Assembly: GCF_009711265.1 (NCBI RefSeq)
Contig: NZ_WMII01000025.1
Span: 1-39,293 of the forward strand
DNA length: 39,293 nt
Origin: Paracoccus shanxieyensis
GTDB lineage: Bacteria; Pseudomonadota; Alphaproteobacteria; Rhodobacterales; Rhodobacteraceae
Direction of reading: 5' to 3'
The stretch's first letter is position 1. Each line of letters starts with the position of its first letter. Position numbers and translations under genes: made by a program. Under the pieces are notes generated by a model, which was not told the DNA's origin, did no database searches, and was given only the letters and a program-made list of their open reading frames with translations. Below are positions 1-7,076 of the stretch, piece by piece.

Positions 1-2784
1 AAAGCCGGCAAGGCGAAGAAAGTGGCCATTACCGCTATCATGCGGCGCATCATCATCCTTGCGAACACTTTGCTTCGCGAGAGGCGAGATTGGCTGCCTG
101 AACGCCCTTGACCAAGACGGATACTCGACAAGATGCGTCTGAAACCGGTCTACCGCGACCGGGATCGCTGCCTGCGCCGCCGAAAGGTCCTCCAGTGGGC
201 GGCTTGGGGTGTCCCCGGCGAGCCGGGTTCTTTCCAGAAATATGCCCACCTCCTCGATCCGGACGGTCCCGTCCGCCGACCGGATCACCACGGCCCACCG
301 GTCCACGACCGGGGCCCCGTTTGCGTTCGGGATCGCCCCATGCAGGATGACGGCAACCTCCCCCGGAGGCAGACGGCCCATGAGTGGCGCGACCGGAGCC
401 GTGTGTTCGGGGAAGAAGGTGCTGGACCGGTCTGCGAACCATTGAAGGATTGGGTGCCCATCCCAGAGGAATTGAACGGTCGGCCAAGCGCGCTCCTGCG
501 CCTTCGCGTTGTTGATCGCCTGGTTGATCACTCCGGGTTGGTCGGTCAGCTCGATCCGGCCTCCGGGGCCGACCGCTTCCTCCGGCATGAATCGCCCATC
601 CACCGCCCCTTCGCTCGCGTAACCAAACCCATCGCGCGCGCGCATATCATCAGGGATGGTGAGCTGGATTAGACGGTCGGCAGCTTGGATCTTCGGCTGC
701 TCCGGGAAGGCTTTCTCCTCCGGTCTGGACAGCCGCTCGATCATCGCCTTGGCGTAAGTGAATGTGTCCGGGTACAGGCGAGGCGGGGCTTGATCCGTCG
801 GGTGTGCCGCGTCGGCCGGAGCCGGGGCTGCGTAATCCCCAAAGAGGGCCGCAAACTCATCGTCGACCGACATATGGGTGACGGCTTCAGCCGCCCGGGC
901 GTCCATCTGGCGCTCGAACGCCTCCGCGCCGATGCCGGTGGCGACAGCCTCCGCGACCACCGCTTCTTCCCCGTCCGCGTCCCCGGCGCCGAGGAACACG
1001 GCCGGGTCGCCGACGCCGGCTTGGGCCGCCTCGTCTTTCGCGACAAGCTTCTCGAGGACCCACATCTGCCGCACCTTCGGGTGCGTGCTCTCGCCCACGA
1101 AGTAGCTGATCTGCGGGGGACGGTCCTGACCGTAGCGGTCAATCCGCCCGTTGCGCTGCTGGAACCGCAGAAGGGACCAGGGGAGGTCGAAATGAATCAG
1201 CCGGTGGCACTGGAAGTGGAGGTTGAGCCCCTCGGACGCCATGTCGGAGGCGATCAGGATCCGGATCGGTGATCGCTCTTGACCGAACGCCTCAATCACC
1301 TCCTGGGTCCGGACGTCAGCCTCGACGCTCCCCCCATCCACCCGCGCTACCTGGTCGGCCGAAAGGCCCAGGTTCTCGCGCAGCCGGTCCGCGAGCCAGG
1401 ACACGGTTGCGATCCGTTCCGAGAAGATGACGAGCCGGTCCCGCGCCGCCCGCCCGGTCCAGTTCAACTGGCGCAGCAGGCGCAGGAGCTCCTGATACTT
1501 GCTGAACGCGCCCGTATCGATTGCGGCCACGTGGTCCGCCAGCGCCCGCAGTCGGTCCCGGTCAGCTGGGGTGCCGCGGGCGGTCCCGTTTTCGATCCCC
1601 CGGATCCGTCGCGAGAGCGTCTCAAAGCAAGCGGCCGGGCTGGAGAAGATCGCCTTGGCGATCGTGGTCCGGAACAGGTCGATGGCGCGCCCTCGGGTCT
1701 GTTCCTCATCAAGATCGAGGTGGAGGTCCGCGATCGCCTGATAAGCCACCTCTTCTTGCGGGCTGAGCGGGAAGCGGCGCGGGAAGAGCTGCCGTTTCGG
1801 GACCTCTCGGCCGATATCGGCGACCACCTCCGGCGACGAGCGGAACCGGCGGACGACCAGATCCTCGATGTCAGACCGGTGCAGCCGGGTCGGGTCCGGA
1901 ACCCTGGTCGGGTCCAGCATCTTGATTAGACTGGCGAAGCTTTCCTGAGACCCATCATGCGGGGTTGCGGTCAGGAGGAGCAGGGAGTCTGTCCGGCGAG
2001 ACAGGAGCTGCGCCAGCTCCGCCCGCTGCGAGTTCGACCCGGCGGCCGACTTCCGTTCGGCCGCGTTATGCGCCTCGTCGATGATGATCAGGTCCCAGTA
2101 GGAATGTTTCAGCGCGTCCCGGATCTGGTTGTCCCGTTTCAGGGTGTCGATCGAGACGATGGATCGGTCGAACTGGTCGAACACGTTGTAATGAGCCGGG
2201 ATCTTGTTTCGCATCCGCCGGATCGCGGCGCTGTCGAGCCGGGAGAGCGGGATCGAGAACCGGGTCCAGAACTCCTTTTGGAACTGGGTCAGCATGGCCC
2301 GTGTCGTGACCACAAGGATCCGGTCCGCCCGGCCGCGCAGAGCGAGCTCTGAGGTGATTAGGCCCGCTTCAAGGGTCTTTCCGAGGCCGACATCATCCGC
2401 GATCAGGAGCCGAACTCGGTCTTGCGCCAGTGCCCGCTCCACTGGCAGATGCTGGAAAGTCAGATCGTCGATCGCGGCCCGACCAAGCGTAAGCGGGCGG
2501 CGGGTTGTTGTCGGTGTTGCCCGAAATGCGGCCGCTAGATGCAGCTTTGTGTCAATCAGCCCGGATGACGTGTCTGGGACAAGCTTGACGGCAGCGGGGT
2601 CAAGAACGCGCGCGCCCTTTTCGAGGTCCCAAACGAACCGCGCCTCCTTGTCCCGGACCAGACCACTCAGGCCCCGACAGTGGACCTCCCGGAACCCGCG
2701 CTTCAGCGTCGAGGTGCCCAACACTTTCCAGGTGGCAGAGCGGATGCTGATGACGGCACCAGGTGTGGGGATTGTCGAACTCAT
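1..2784 (-). CDS. SNF2-family DEAH helicase, partial, runs off the left edge
   Basis: A reading frame starting at ATG 2784 stays open through 928 codons to base 1, so the C-terminus is outside the window. I checked each in-frame triplet for stops and found none; an in-frame TGA lies just upstream (2806-2808). Seen: Walker A DDVGLGKT (about residues 129-136), DEAH (236-239), TATPHDG (272-278), then a C-terminal helicase lobe with ASDMASEGLN and QQRNGRIDRYGQ (from residue 542). These are SNF2/RapA-type superfamily 2 motifs. About 370 residues follow the motor and resemble nothing I know. Large SNF2-type proteins of this layout include DrmD of class 1 DISARM and other defence helicases, and the WYL regulator 73 bases upstream fits that. 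Naming a specific system is inference because the partner genes lie off the left end. Likely translocates on duplex DNA by ATP hydrolysis. Confidence 0.9.
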   Translation of the reverse strand, partial: MSSTIPTPGAVISIRSATWKVLGTSTLKRGFREVHCRGLSGLVRDKEARFVWDLEKGARVLDPAAVKLVPDTSSGLIDTKLHLAAAFRATPTTTRRPLTLGRAAIDDLTFQHLPVERALAQDRVRLLIADDVGLGKTLEAGLITSELALRGRADRILVVTTRAMLTQFQKEFWTRFSIPLSRLDSAAIRRMRNKIPAHYNVFDQFDRSIVSIDTLKRDNQIRDALKHSYWDLIIIDEAHNAAERKSAAGSNSQRAELAQLLSRRTDSLLLLTATPHDGSQESFASLIKMLDPTRVPDPTRLHRSDIEDLVVRRFRSSPEVVADIGREVPKRQLFPRRFPLSPQEEVAYQAIADLHLDLDEEQTRGRAIDLFRTTIAKAIFSSPAACFETLSRRIRGIENGTARGTPADRDRLRALADHVAAIDTGAFSKYQELLRLLRQLNWTGRAARDRLVIFSERIATVSWLADRLRENLGLSADQVARVDGGSVEADVRTQEVIEAFGQERSPIRILIASDMASEGLNLHFQCHRLIHFDLPWSLLRFQQRNGRIDRYGQDRPPQISYFVGESTHPKVRQMWVLEKLVAKDEAAQAGVGDPAVFLGAGDADGEEAVVAEAVATGIGAEAFERQMDARAAEAVTHMSVDDEFAALFGDYAAPAPADAAHPTDQAPPRLYPDTFTYAKAMIERLSRPEEKAFPEQPKIQAADRLIQLTIPDDMRARDGFGYASEGAVDGRFMPEEAVGPGGRIELTDQPGVINQAINNAKAQERAWPTVQFLWDGHPILQWFADRSSTFFPEHTAPVAPLMGRLPPGEVAVILHGAIPNANGAPVVDRWAVVIRSADGTVRIEEVGIFLERTRLAGDTPSRPLEDLSAAQAAIPVAVDRFQTHLVEYPSWSRAFRQPISPLAKQSVRKDDDAPHDSGNGHFLRLAGF

Positions 2785-2857
2785 TTCAGACGCACTCTTC
2801 TCAATTCAAGACCGGCGAACCATATTTCTTTGGACGACGCTGATGAAATCGTTCCAC

Positions 2858-3718
2858 TCACGGCGCTGCCGCTTCCAGTGTCTCACGGTTGAGCAGTACG
2901 ATCTGCTGATCCTGAGGCGCTCGTGCCCCCGGATCAGTATCCAGTCCAAGCCGTCGCAAGGTGTAATATAGAAGCGCGCGCCTGACCTTAATGGCGGCCT
3001 TGCCGGTTTCCATGCCGTAGTCGAGCGCGATGACCTTTGCCTGCGTCGGGGACAGATCAGGATGAGGGCCTATCTCGAGGACAACTTCATCATTCCAATC
3101 AACGTCACCGGAAGGCAGCGCGGCGCTCTCAGTGCAGCCGCGAATTTGAATCATCCGAGAGAGAAGGAAATCCTTGAAGACCTCGTCGGAGAGACAATAG
3201 GCGCGCGCATGCCAGCGGAAGCCATCAAAAGCAATGGCGTGGGGCGCGATCCAGCGCCAACGTGGCTCGGGGTTCGACAAGGACTGATATTTGACCTCAA
3301 TCGCTTCTGAGCGCCGGATGGCCCCCACAACTGACCGGAGCGTGACAGGGTCGACGCCTCGCACGGGCGTGGGCGAGGCTGCGTAGGGCGGCAGGTCGGC
3401 TATCCACGAGTCTTCCCTGTCGAGGATACCGTCAGCGACAGACCGAAGCTGGGCCAGATACCGGCTGGCGTCAGGCTCTAGAAACTGTGGCTTGAACCCT
3501 GGCCCGCGCACGTAGGTCCGGGCACTCTTGTCATAGACCATGTTGTCGGGGGCAAAGCCGATATAGCGATTCAGGTCCATTGAGGCCTGGTTCACCGAAA
3601 CCCCGAATTGATCCATGAGATCACTTCGGTTCACGTGCCCCTCCCAGAACAGGCGGAACTCTATGAACTCGAGACGTTGCTCGACTCCCCAGCGCAGATC
3701 CGACTTGTCGTTGGACAC
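2858..3718 (-). CDS. WYL-domain transcriptional regulator (BrxR/CapW-like)
   Basis: The protein has an N-terminal winged helix-turn-helix (about residues 8-50, with NRSDLMDQFGVSVNQASMDL), a central WYL-type barrel (EVKYQSLSNPEPRWRWIAPHAIAFDGFRWHARAYC in two blocks) and a C-terminal WCX-like extension. Regulators of this shape (BrxR, CapW) repress BREX, CBASS and other defence operons and are thought to respond to a ligand bound by the WYL domain. It lies upstream of and in the same direction as the SNF2 helicase, so it probably controls it and itself. Start choice: the frame also has a TTG at 3736, but GTG 3718 is preceded by GGGGGAA and is preferred. The inverted repeats just upstream (3731-3759) are candidate operators. 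Family call firm; effector unknown. Confidence 0.85.
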   Translation of the reverse strand: MSNDKSDLRWGVEQRLEFIEFRLFWEGHVNRSDLMDQFGVSVNQASMDLNRYIGFAPDNMVYDKSARTYVRGPGFKPQFLEPDASRYLAQLRSVADGILDREDSWIADLPPYAASPTPVRGVDPVTLRSVVGAIRRSEAIEVKYQSLSNPEPRWRWIAPHAIAFDGFRWHARAYCLSDEVFKDFLLSRMIQIRGCTESAALPSGDVDWNDEVVLEIGPHPDLSPTQAKVIALDYGMETGKAAIKVRRALLYYTLRRLGLDTDPGARAPQDQQIVLLNRETLEAAAP

Positions 3719-3730
3719 GACTTCCCCCCA

Positions 3731-3759
3731 GCACAACTGTGCGCATTGAAACTATGCGC
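3731..3759. promoter_or_regulatory. Paired inverted repeats, candidate WYL operator
   Basis: Two back-to-back inverted repeats precede the WYL gene: GCACA-AC-TGTGC (3731-3742) and GCGCAT-N7-ATGCGC (3741-3759). WYL regulators of the BrxR/CapW group bind palindromes in their own promoters, so autoregulation is the natural reading. No convincing -35/-10 pair was found, so the exact promoter is not assigned. Confidence 0.45.
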
Positions 3760-3782
3760 GCCCAATAACTGGGCCTCCGCTG

Positions 3783-3799
3783 ACCCTAGGGCTTAGGGT
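3783..3799. repeat. Inverted repeat ACCCTA-N5-TAGGGT
   Basis: Perfect 6-bp arms with a 5-bp spacer, between the leftward WYL gene and the rightward nuclease gene. It could be a second operator for the WYL promoter. The rest of the interval 3800-3987 holds a short hydrophobic open frame (from 3830) with no supporting evidence. Confidence 0.3.
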
Positions 3800-3987
3800 T
3801 CAGTTTTTCAACGCAAATCGGGCGAACGCATGATGAAAAGGGGCGTGATTGCCTACCTCGCATGGCTGCTGATTGAACTCATCCGTGCTGCGATGGCAGG
3901 GCATCGGCACGGCTTCACAAGACTTGGGTGTTCGCGGCACGAACGCCCGTTTATGTCCTGTAAGGTATTCCAAGACAGGTTCGCTCG

Positions 3988-4467
3988 ATGCGCTCTCTTC
4001 TCATCCTCCTTCTGTTCTCCTTTCTTGCCGTCACCCAAGCCCATGCCGATCGTTTGACCGGCGTTGCCAGCGTGATCGACGGCGACACACTGGAAATCCG
4101 CGGGCAGCGCATCCGGTTGCATGGGATCGACGCGCCGGAAAGCGGGCAACTTTGCGCCACGGCCGAAGGCCAGCGTTGGCGGTGCGGACAACAAGCGGCG
4201 CTGTCTCTCGCCGACAGGATCGGGCGCCGACAGATCAGCTGCACAGTGCGCGATATCGACCGCTATGGCCGCGTCCTTGCGGTCTGTCATCAAGATGGAA
4301 CCGATCTGAACGGCTGGCTCGTGCGTGAGGGGTGGGCTGTCGCGTACCGCCAGTACAGCCGCGCCTACATCGGCGATGAGACGGAGGCGCGATCGACGCA
4401 GCGCAACATCTGGTCCGGGCACTTTGACATGCCGTGGGACTGGCGCCGCGCGCAGCGTGGTGGCTGA
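3988..4467 (+). CDS. Secreted SNase-like (thermonuclease-fold) protein
   Basis: 159 residues with a signal peptide (RSLLILLLFSFLAVTQAHA, cleavage near residue 20) followed by a staphylococcal-nuclease-like OB fold. Visible family signatures are GVASVIDGDTLEIRGQRIRLHGIDAPE, split here as VIDGDTLEI and IRLHGIDAPE, plus DRYGRVLAVC and LVREGWAVAY. The catalytic arrangement (Asp of VIDGD, Arg of RLHGIDAPE, Arg of DRYGR) appears intact. Proteins of this type are common on alphaproteobacterial conjugative elements. The export signal puts it in the periplasm or outside the cell. What it degrades, and whether it serves transfer, is not shown. It is followed after about 120 bases by another exported protein on the same strand. 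Confidence 0.85.
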   Translation: MRSLLILLLFSFLAVTQAHADRLTGVASVIDGDTLEIRGQRIRLHGIDAPESGQLCATAEGQRWRCGQQAALSLADRIGRRQISCTVRDIDRYGRVLAVCHQDGTDLNGWLVREGWAVAYRQYSRAYIGDETEARSTQRNIWSGHFDMPWDWRRAQRGG

Positions 4468-4528
4468 TGATGGATGACAGCCGTGATCTGGCGATGTCGC
4501 TGATCATCACGGCAAACGTAAGTATTAT

Positions 4529-4548
4529 CAGAGTTGCGATAGTATATT
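4529..4548 (+). repeat. 20-bp repeat, copy 1 (inverted partner at 6618)
   Basis: CAGAGTTGCGATAGTATATT. The reverse complement of 6618-6637 matches at 19 of 20 bases (G/A at position 8). This copy lies 41 bases before the start codon of the 4590 gene and overlaps its likely -35 box. It is AT-rich compared with its surroundings, so it is probably a regulator or promoter site. Confidence 0.55.
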
Positions 4549-4562
4549 TTCGTATGTATGCT
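4534..4562 (+). promoter_or_regulatory. Candidate sigma-70-type promoter for the 4590 gene
   Basis: TTGCGA (4534-4539), a 17-base spacer, then TATGCT (4557-4562), 27 bases before ATG 4590. The repeat at 4529-4548 covers the -35 box, so a protein bound there could control this promoter. Confidence 0.4.
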
Positions 4563-4589
4563 GGCTGAAGATCGCTGAGGGTCTTTGCC

Positions 4590-5345
4590 ATGCGTGTCCA
4601 AGTCAAAAACCTCCTGAAGGTCACCTTGCCGGCTCTCGCCTTGGCCGGTCCGATTTCTCCGACGCAAGCAAGCGCCCAAACCTATCCGATCGACTGCGCC
4701 ATCCTGTTGTGCCTGTCAGGCGGGTGGCCAGCGTCCGTGCCATGCGCCCGGGCGCGGGCCGAGTTTATCCGGCGCATTACGCCCTGGCCGGTGGAGCCGC
4801 CGCTCCAGATCTGGCGCTGCCCGATGGGTGCCTCTTTCGAAGGTCCACCGATGCCGCGCGCGACGGAGCGGGTCATCGAAGCCCTGTTTCGAGGCGCTGA
4901 ACCTCCAGCAAACTTTTCATCCGCAGTCTTTGACCTTGCCGCTGTCGGTGATGACAGGCTCGATCTCGAAGGCCCGAACGCCACTTGGGGCAACCTGGTG
5001 AGGGCTGATTTCGCCCTTCATCTCGCCGAAGACCGCGCCGACATTGATATCAGCGGGCCGGAGTTCAACTTCGTGCGCTCCATTCGCGTGTACGATGTCC
5101 GACACGCATGGCAGCGGGAATCCGGCGAGGATGGCGACTGCAACCGGAGCGCGACTGTCGTGCTCGGCTCCTACGGCACACAGGGAGACTTTTCGTGGAG
5201 CACGTCGTCACCCGCAGCGCTCCCTGCTGCGCATGTCGGTCTCGAGGGATGGGGCGAGCATTGCCCTGGGATCTGGCACAGGTCCGTCTTCGTGGAGTGG
5301 CGTGACTACAGCGGGACGTACGGCTTCGAGCAGGTCAATTACTGA
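4590..5345 (+). CDS. Exported protein with TrbM-like N-terminal cysteine pattern
   Basis: 251 residues with a signal peptide ending near ASAQ (residue 30). The mature N-terminus reads YPIDCAILLCLSGGWP, then PCARARAEFIRRITPWP and WRCPMG. This spacing of Cys residues around a CAILCLSGG-like block resembles the TrbM/KikA family of conjugation-associated periplasmic proteins. The remaining ~170 residues are acidic and unrecognised, with two further Cys that may form disulfides. Its position before the secretion operon and after a secreted nuclease supports a periplasmic role in conjugation, but the TrbM link is by motif only. A hairpin followed by TTTT lies 80 bases after the stop. Confidence 0.75.
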   Translation: MRVQVKNLLKVTLPALALAGPISPTQASAQTYPIDCAILLCLSGGWPASVPCARARAEFIRRITPWPVEPPLQIWRCPMGASFEGPPMPRATERVIEALFRGAEPPANFSSAVFDLAAVGDDRLDLEGPNATWGNLVRADFALHLAEDRADIDISGPEFNFVRSIRVYDVRHAWQRESGEDGDCNRSATVVLGSYGTQGDFSWSTSSPAALPAAHVGLEGWGEHCPGIWHRSVFVEWRDYSGTYGFEQVNY

Positions 5346-5424
5346 CGTCGCGCCACATCGAAGTCGGGCAGGCTCACGAACGAATTGACCCGGCCCCGCA
5401 GGCGCGGGCGCCGGCACATGGTCA

Positions 5425-5444
5425 GGGCTTATGAAGCCCGTTTT
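5425..5444 (+). terminator. Candidate Rho-independent terminator
   Basis: GGGCTT-ATG-AAGCCC stem-loop followed by GTTTT, downstream of the exported protein and before a convergent small gene. The stem is short (6 bp), so termination may be partial. Confidence 0.45.
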
Positions 5445-5452
5445 CGCCCATG

Positions 5453-5665
5453 TCAGTCGCCGCGACAGGGCAGTTGCGTGAGTGACGCGAAGTCGATCTC
5501 GGCTTTGTCAGCGTCGCAGAGATCCGGGCAAAGCTTCGAGACGCGCTGTGGCCCGCGCGCGTCCCAACGGACTGCCAGCGCGCCTGTGTTCCAGCGATAA
5601 ACCCAACCGGCAATACTGCTCTGATCGGCTGCAATCAAATTGGCGATCGCAACGGCTTCGACCAT
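5453..5665 (-). CDS. Small protein of unknown function
   Basis: About 70 residues (MVEAVAIANLIAADQSSIAG... ending QLPCRGD). Not recognised. ATG 5665 is preferred because GAAGGA lies five bases upstream; a GTG at 5677 in the same frame would add four residues. The middle (VYRWNTGALAVRWDARG) looks like a compact beta-rich fold. It is convergent with the exported protein at 4590 and downstream of the XRE regulator on the same strand. It could be co-transcribed with that regulator, though 180 bases separate them. Confidence 0.5.
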   Translation of the reverse strand: MVEAVAIANLIAADQSSIAGWVYRWNTGALAVRWDARGPQRVSKLCPDLCDADKAEIDFASLTQLPCRGD

Positions 5666-5848
5666 ATCTTCCTTCACTGGTTACCGACCTTCTACAATTG
5701 GGCTGTGCGGATTGCAGCCTCGGCTTCCTTGGACCTGTGCTGCAGCGGCATGCTGGGTTTCGTGAAAATGGGTTGGGTGTTTGTCCTTGCGCCACCGGCA
5801 TTCACGCCGGGAGGCGTCAGATGCTTGGCGCTCGATGCAAGAACCGGC

Positions 5849-6115
5849 TCAAATCCGATGGTCGGGCTCCGTGGCTGCTTGAACGAGCGCCAGCATCTCG
5901 GAGGGATCAAAGCCCATAGCGCGGGCGAGGACGACCAGTTCGACGACGTCGATCCGGCGCTGGCCGCTCTCAATTCGCGCCACGAGGGATTGATGGCACA
6001 TGAGCTTTGCCGCCAGCTCTTCCTGACCGAGACCCGCCTTGATGCGTGCCTCGACGAGAGCCTGGCAAAGTGCCACCTGTCCCTTGCTTCTGATCGTTTT
6101 CGCCACGCGCCACAT
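5849..6115 (-). CDS. XRE-family helix-turn-helix regulator
   Basis: 88 residues. The Cro/C1-type domain runs from about residue 14 to 75: ALVEARIKAGLGQEELAAKL, then CHQSLVARIESGQRRIDVVEL and VLARAMGFDPSEML. It is a single-domain DNA-binding protein, as is usual for phage and conjugative-element repressors. A ribosome site (AAGAGGT) directly precedes ATG 6115. A 19-bp palindrome 34 bases upstream (6149-6167) is the natural operator, suggesting autorepression. It may also act on the adjacent conjugation genes, but that is inference. Confidence 0.85.
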   Translation of the reverse strand: MWRVAKTIRSKGQVALCQALVEARIKAGLGQEELAAKLMCHQSLVARIESGQRRIDVVELVVLARAMGFDPSEMLALVQAATEPDHRI

Positions 6116-6148
6116 ACCTCTTGTGACGTCGCTAGCGGAGGAAATCTG

Positions 6149-6167
6149 TTATCTAAAAAGTAGATAA
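6149..6167. promoter_or_regulatory. Palindromic operator candidate of the XRE regulator
   Basis: TTATCTA-AAAAG-TAGATAA: perfect 7-bp arms around a 5-bp spacer in an AT-rich pocket upstream of the XRE gene. The symmetry and size are typical of Cro/C1-type dimer sites. Confidence 0.6.
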
Positions 6168-6230
6168 GTGAGGGTGTTATCGGCGTCGGGTTTCCATGGG
6201 GTGCGAATCTGCTGCTCCCGCCGCAGCCCA

Positions 6231-6524
6231 TCAATCCCCTACCAATTGCAGAAACCGACCATACTCCTCGCTGACCTCCCGCGCTTCCTCGAAAGCGCGG
6301 GCGCGCTCGCCATCGAGACAGCGGAAGTAGCTCTGGATGTCCTGAATGTAGGTTTCGAAATCGCCCCGGATGAGGTCGGCATAATCGCGGGCCGCTTCCG
6401 AATCGCTCGGCACGAAGGGACGGGGCGGCGCGAGGCACGATCCGGCTAAACCCGCTCCAGGGAGGCAGGCTAGAAGGACCATAGCTTGCAACCCGACCAG
6501 GTCCGTCAACCGTGGGTTTCTCAA
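6231..6524 (-). CDS. Small exported protein of unknown function
   Basis: 97 residues: a hydrophobic N-terminus (LVGLQAMVLLACLPGAGLAGSC) that could be a signal peptide or lipoprotein signal (Cys after LAGS), then a mostly helical acidic domain (AARDYADLIRGDFETYIQDI, YFRCLDGERARAFEEAREV). Not recognised. It is transcribed away from the secretion operon, with the second 20-bp repeat (6618-6637) in the divergent gap. It probably works at the cell envelope; any role in mating is a guess from location. Confidence 0.65.
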   Translation of the reverse strand: MRNPRLTDLVGLQAMVLLACLPGAGLAGSCLAPPRPFVPSDSEAARDYADLIRGDFETYIQDIQSYFRCLDGERARAFEEAREVSEEYGRFLQLVGD

Positions 6525-6617
6525 ACCTGTTATCTCCTTGAACGCGGAGGTGGACCGTGGCTAGTGTTTGCGTGCCAAGCTACAACACGAGCGATATGAT
6601 TATAGCTTGCGGTTAAT

Positions 6618-6637
6618 AATATACTATCGTAACTCTG
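6618..6637 (-). repeat. 20-bp repeat, copy 2 (inverted)
   Basis: Inverted relative to copy 1 at 4529 and matching it at 19 of 20 bases. It lies in the divergent intergenic space between the 6524 and 6681 starts. A shorter related block, AATATACTTGCGTAA, occurs at 26360-26374 inside the oriT candidate. Confidence 0.55.
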
Positions 6638-6680
6638 GGCTTCAAGTGGGAATGCCCGGGGTTGCGCTATCGCAGAAAGC

Positions 6681-7076
6681 GTGAGCCGGGCCATGAACTG
6701 GGACATCGAAGCACCAAATGTGGTTACGGAAGCACGCTTCCGCGAGCTCGTGGAACGCGGCTACAGCGCTGAGATCTTGTGCCAGGAGACGGCACATCAG
6801 AAAGGCCCCAGCTATTACGGGGTCTGGATCATGCGCGTCGTGTCGGACGAGGGTGTCGAAAAGCTTCTCGTCACTGCCCGAACCCGAACGACCTACAACG
6901 ACATCAAGATCCGCGAGTTCAAGACGATCTCTGGCGTCGTGTCTTTCTTCCTTGGCCTTGGCTTTACGCATGTCGACCTGCCGCTCGTGGCAGGCACAAG
7001 CCGGAGCCACAAGCTCTCCCCAGCAAACACTACTGCCTCGGCCAAGACCCCGTCAGACGGGGGCGCTGACAGCTAA
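6681..7076 (+). CDS. Conserved-looking cytoplasmic protein upstream of the T4SS operon
   Basis: 131 residues from GTG 6681, or 127 from ATG 6693; neither start has a strong ribosome site. It is soluble and lacks a signal peptide. Blocks such as FRELVERGYSAEILCQETA and GVWIMRVVSDEGVEKLLVTA, then FKTISGVVSFFLGLGF, suggest an alpha/beta fold, followed by a Ser/Thr/Ala-rich tail. I do not recognise the family. As first gene of the rightward secretion operon, overlapping the transglycosylase frame, it may be a regulator or chaperone, but nothing in the sequence shows this. Confidence 0.65.
   Translation: MSRAMNWDIEAPNVVTEARFRELVERGYSAEILCQETAHQKGPSYYGVWIMRVVSDEGVEKLLVTARTRTTYNDIKIREFKTISGVVSFFLGLGFTHVDLPLVAGTSRSHKLSPANTTASAKTPSDGGADS

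Noticed and set aside
133..2971. Series of long rightward frames across the left end (133-672, 685-1272, 1279-1929, 2204-2971)
   Set aside because: They are antisense to the leftward helicase frame, which has clear SNF2 motifs and no stop; the rightward products are Arg/Pro-rich without any domain.
3830..4057. 75-codon rightward frame with a hydrophobic start, before the SNase gene
   Set aside because: It overlaps the SNase signal peptide by 70 bases, has no convincing ribosome site and becomes low-complexity; not supported as a gene.
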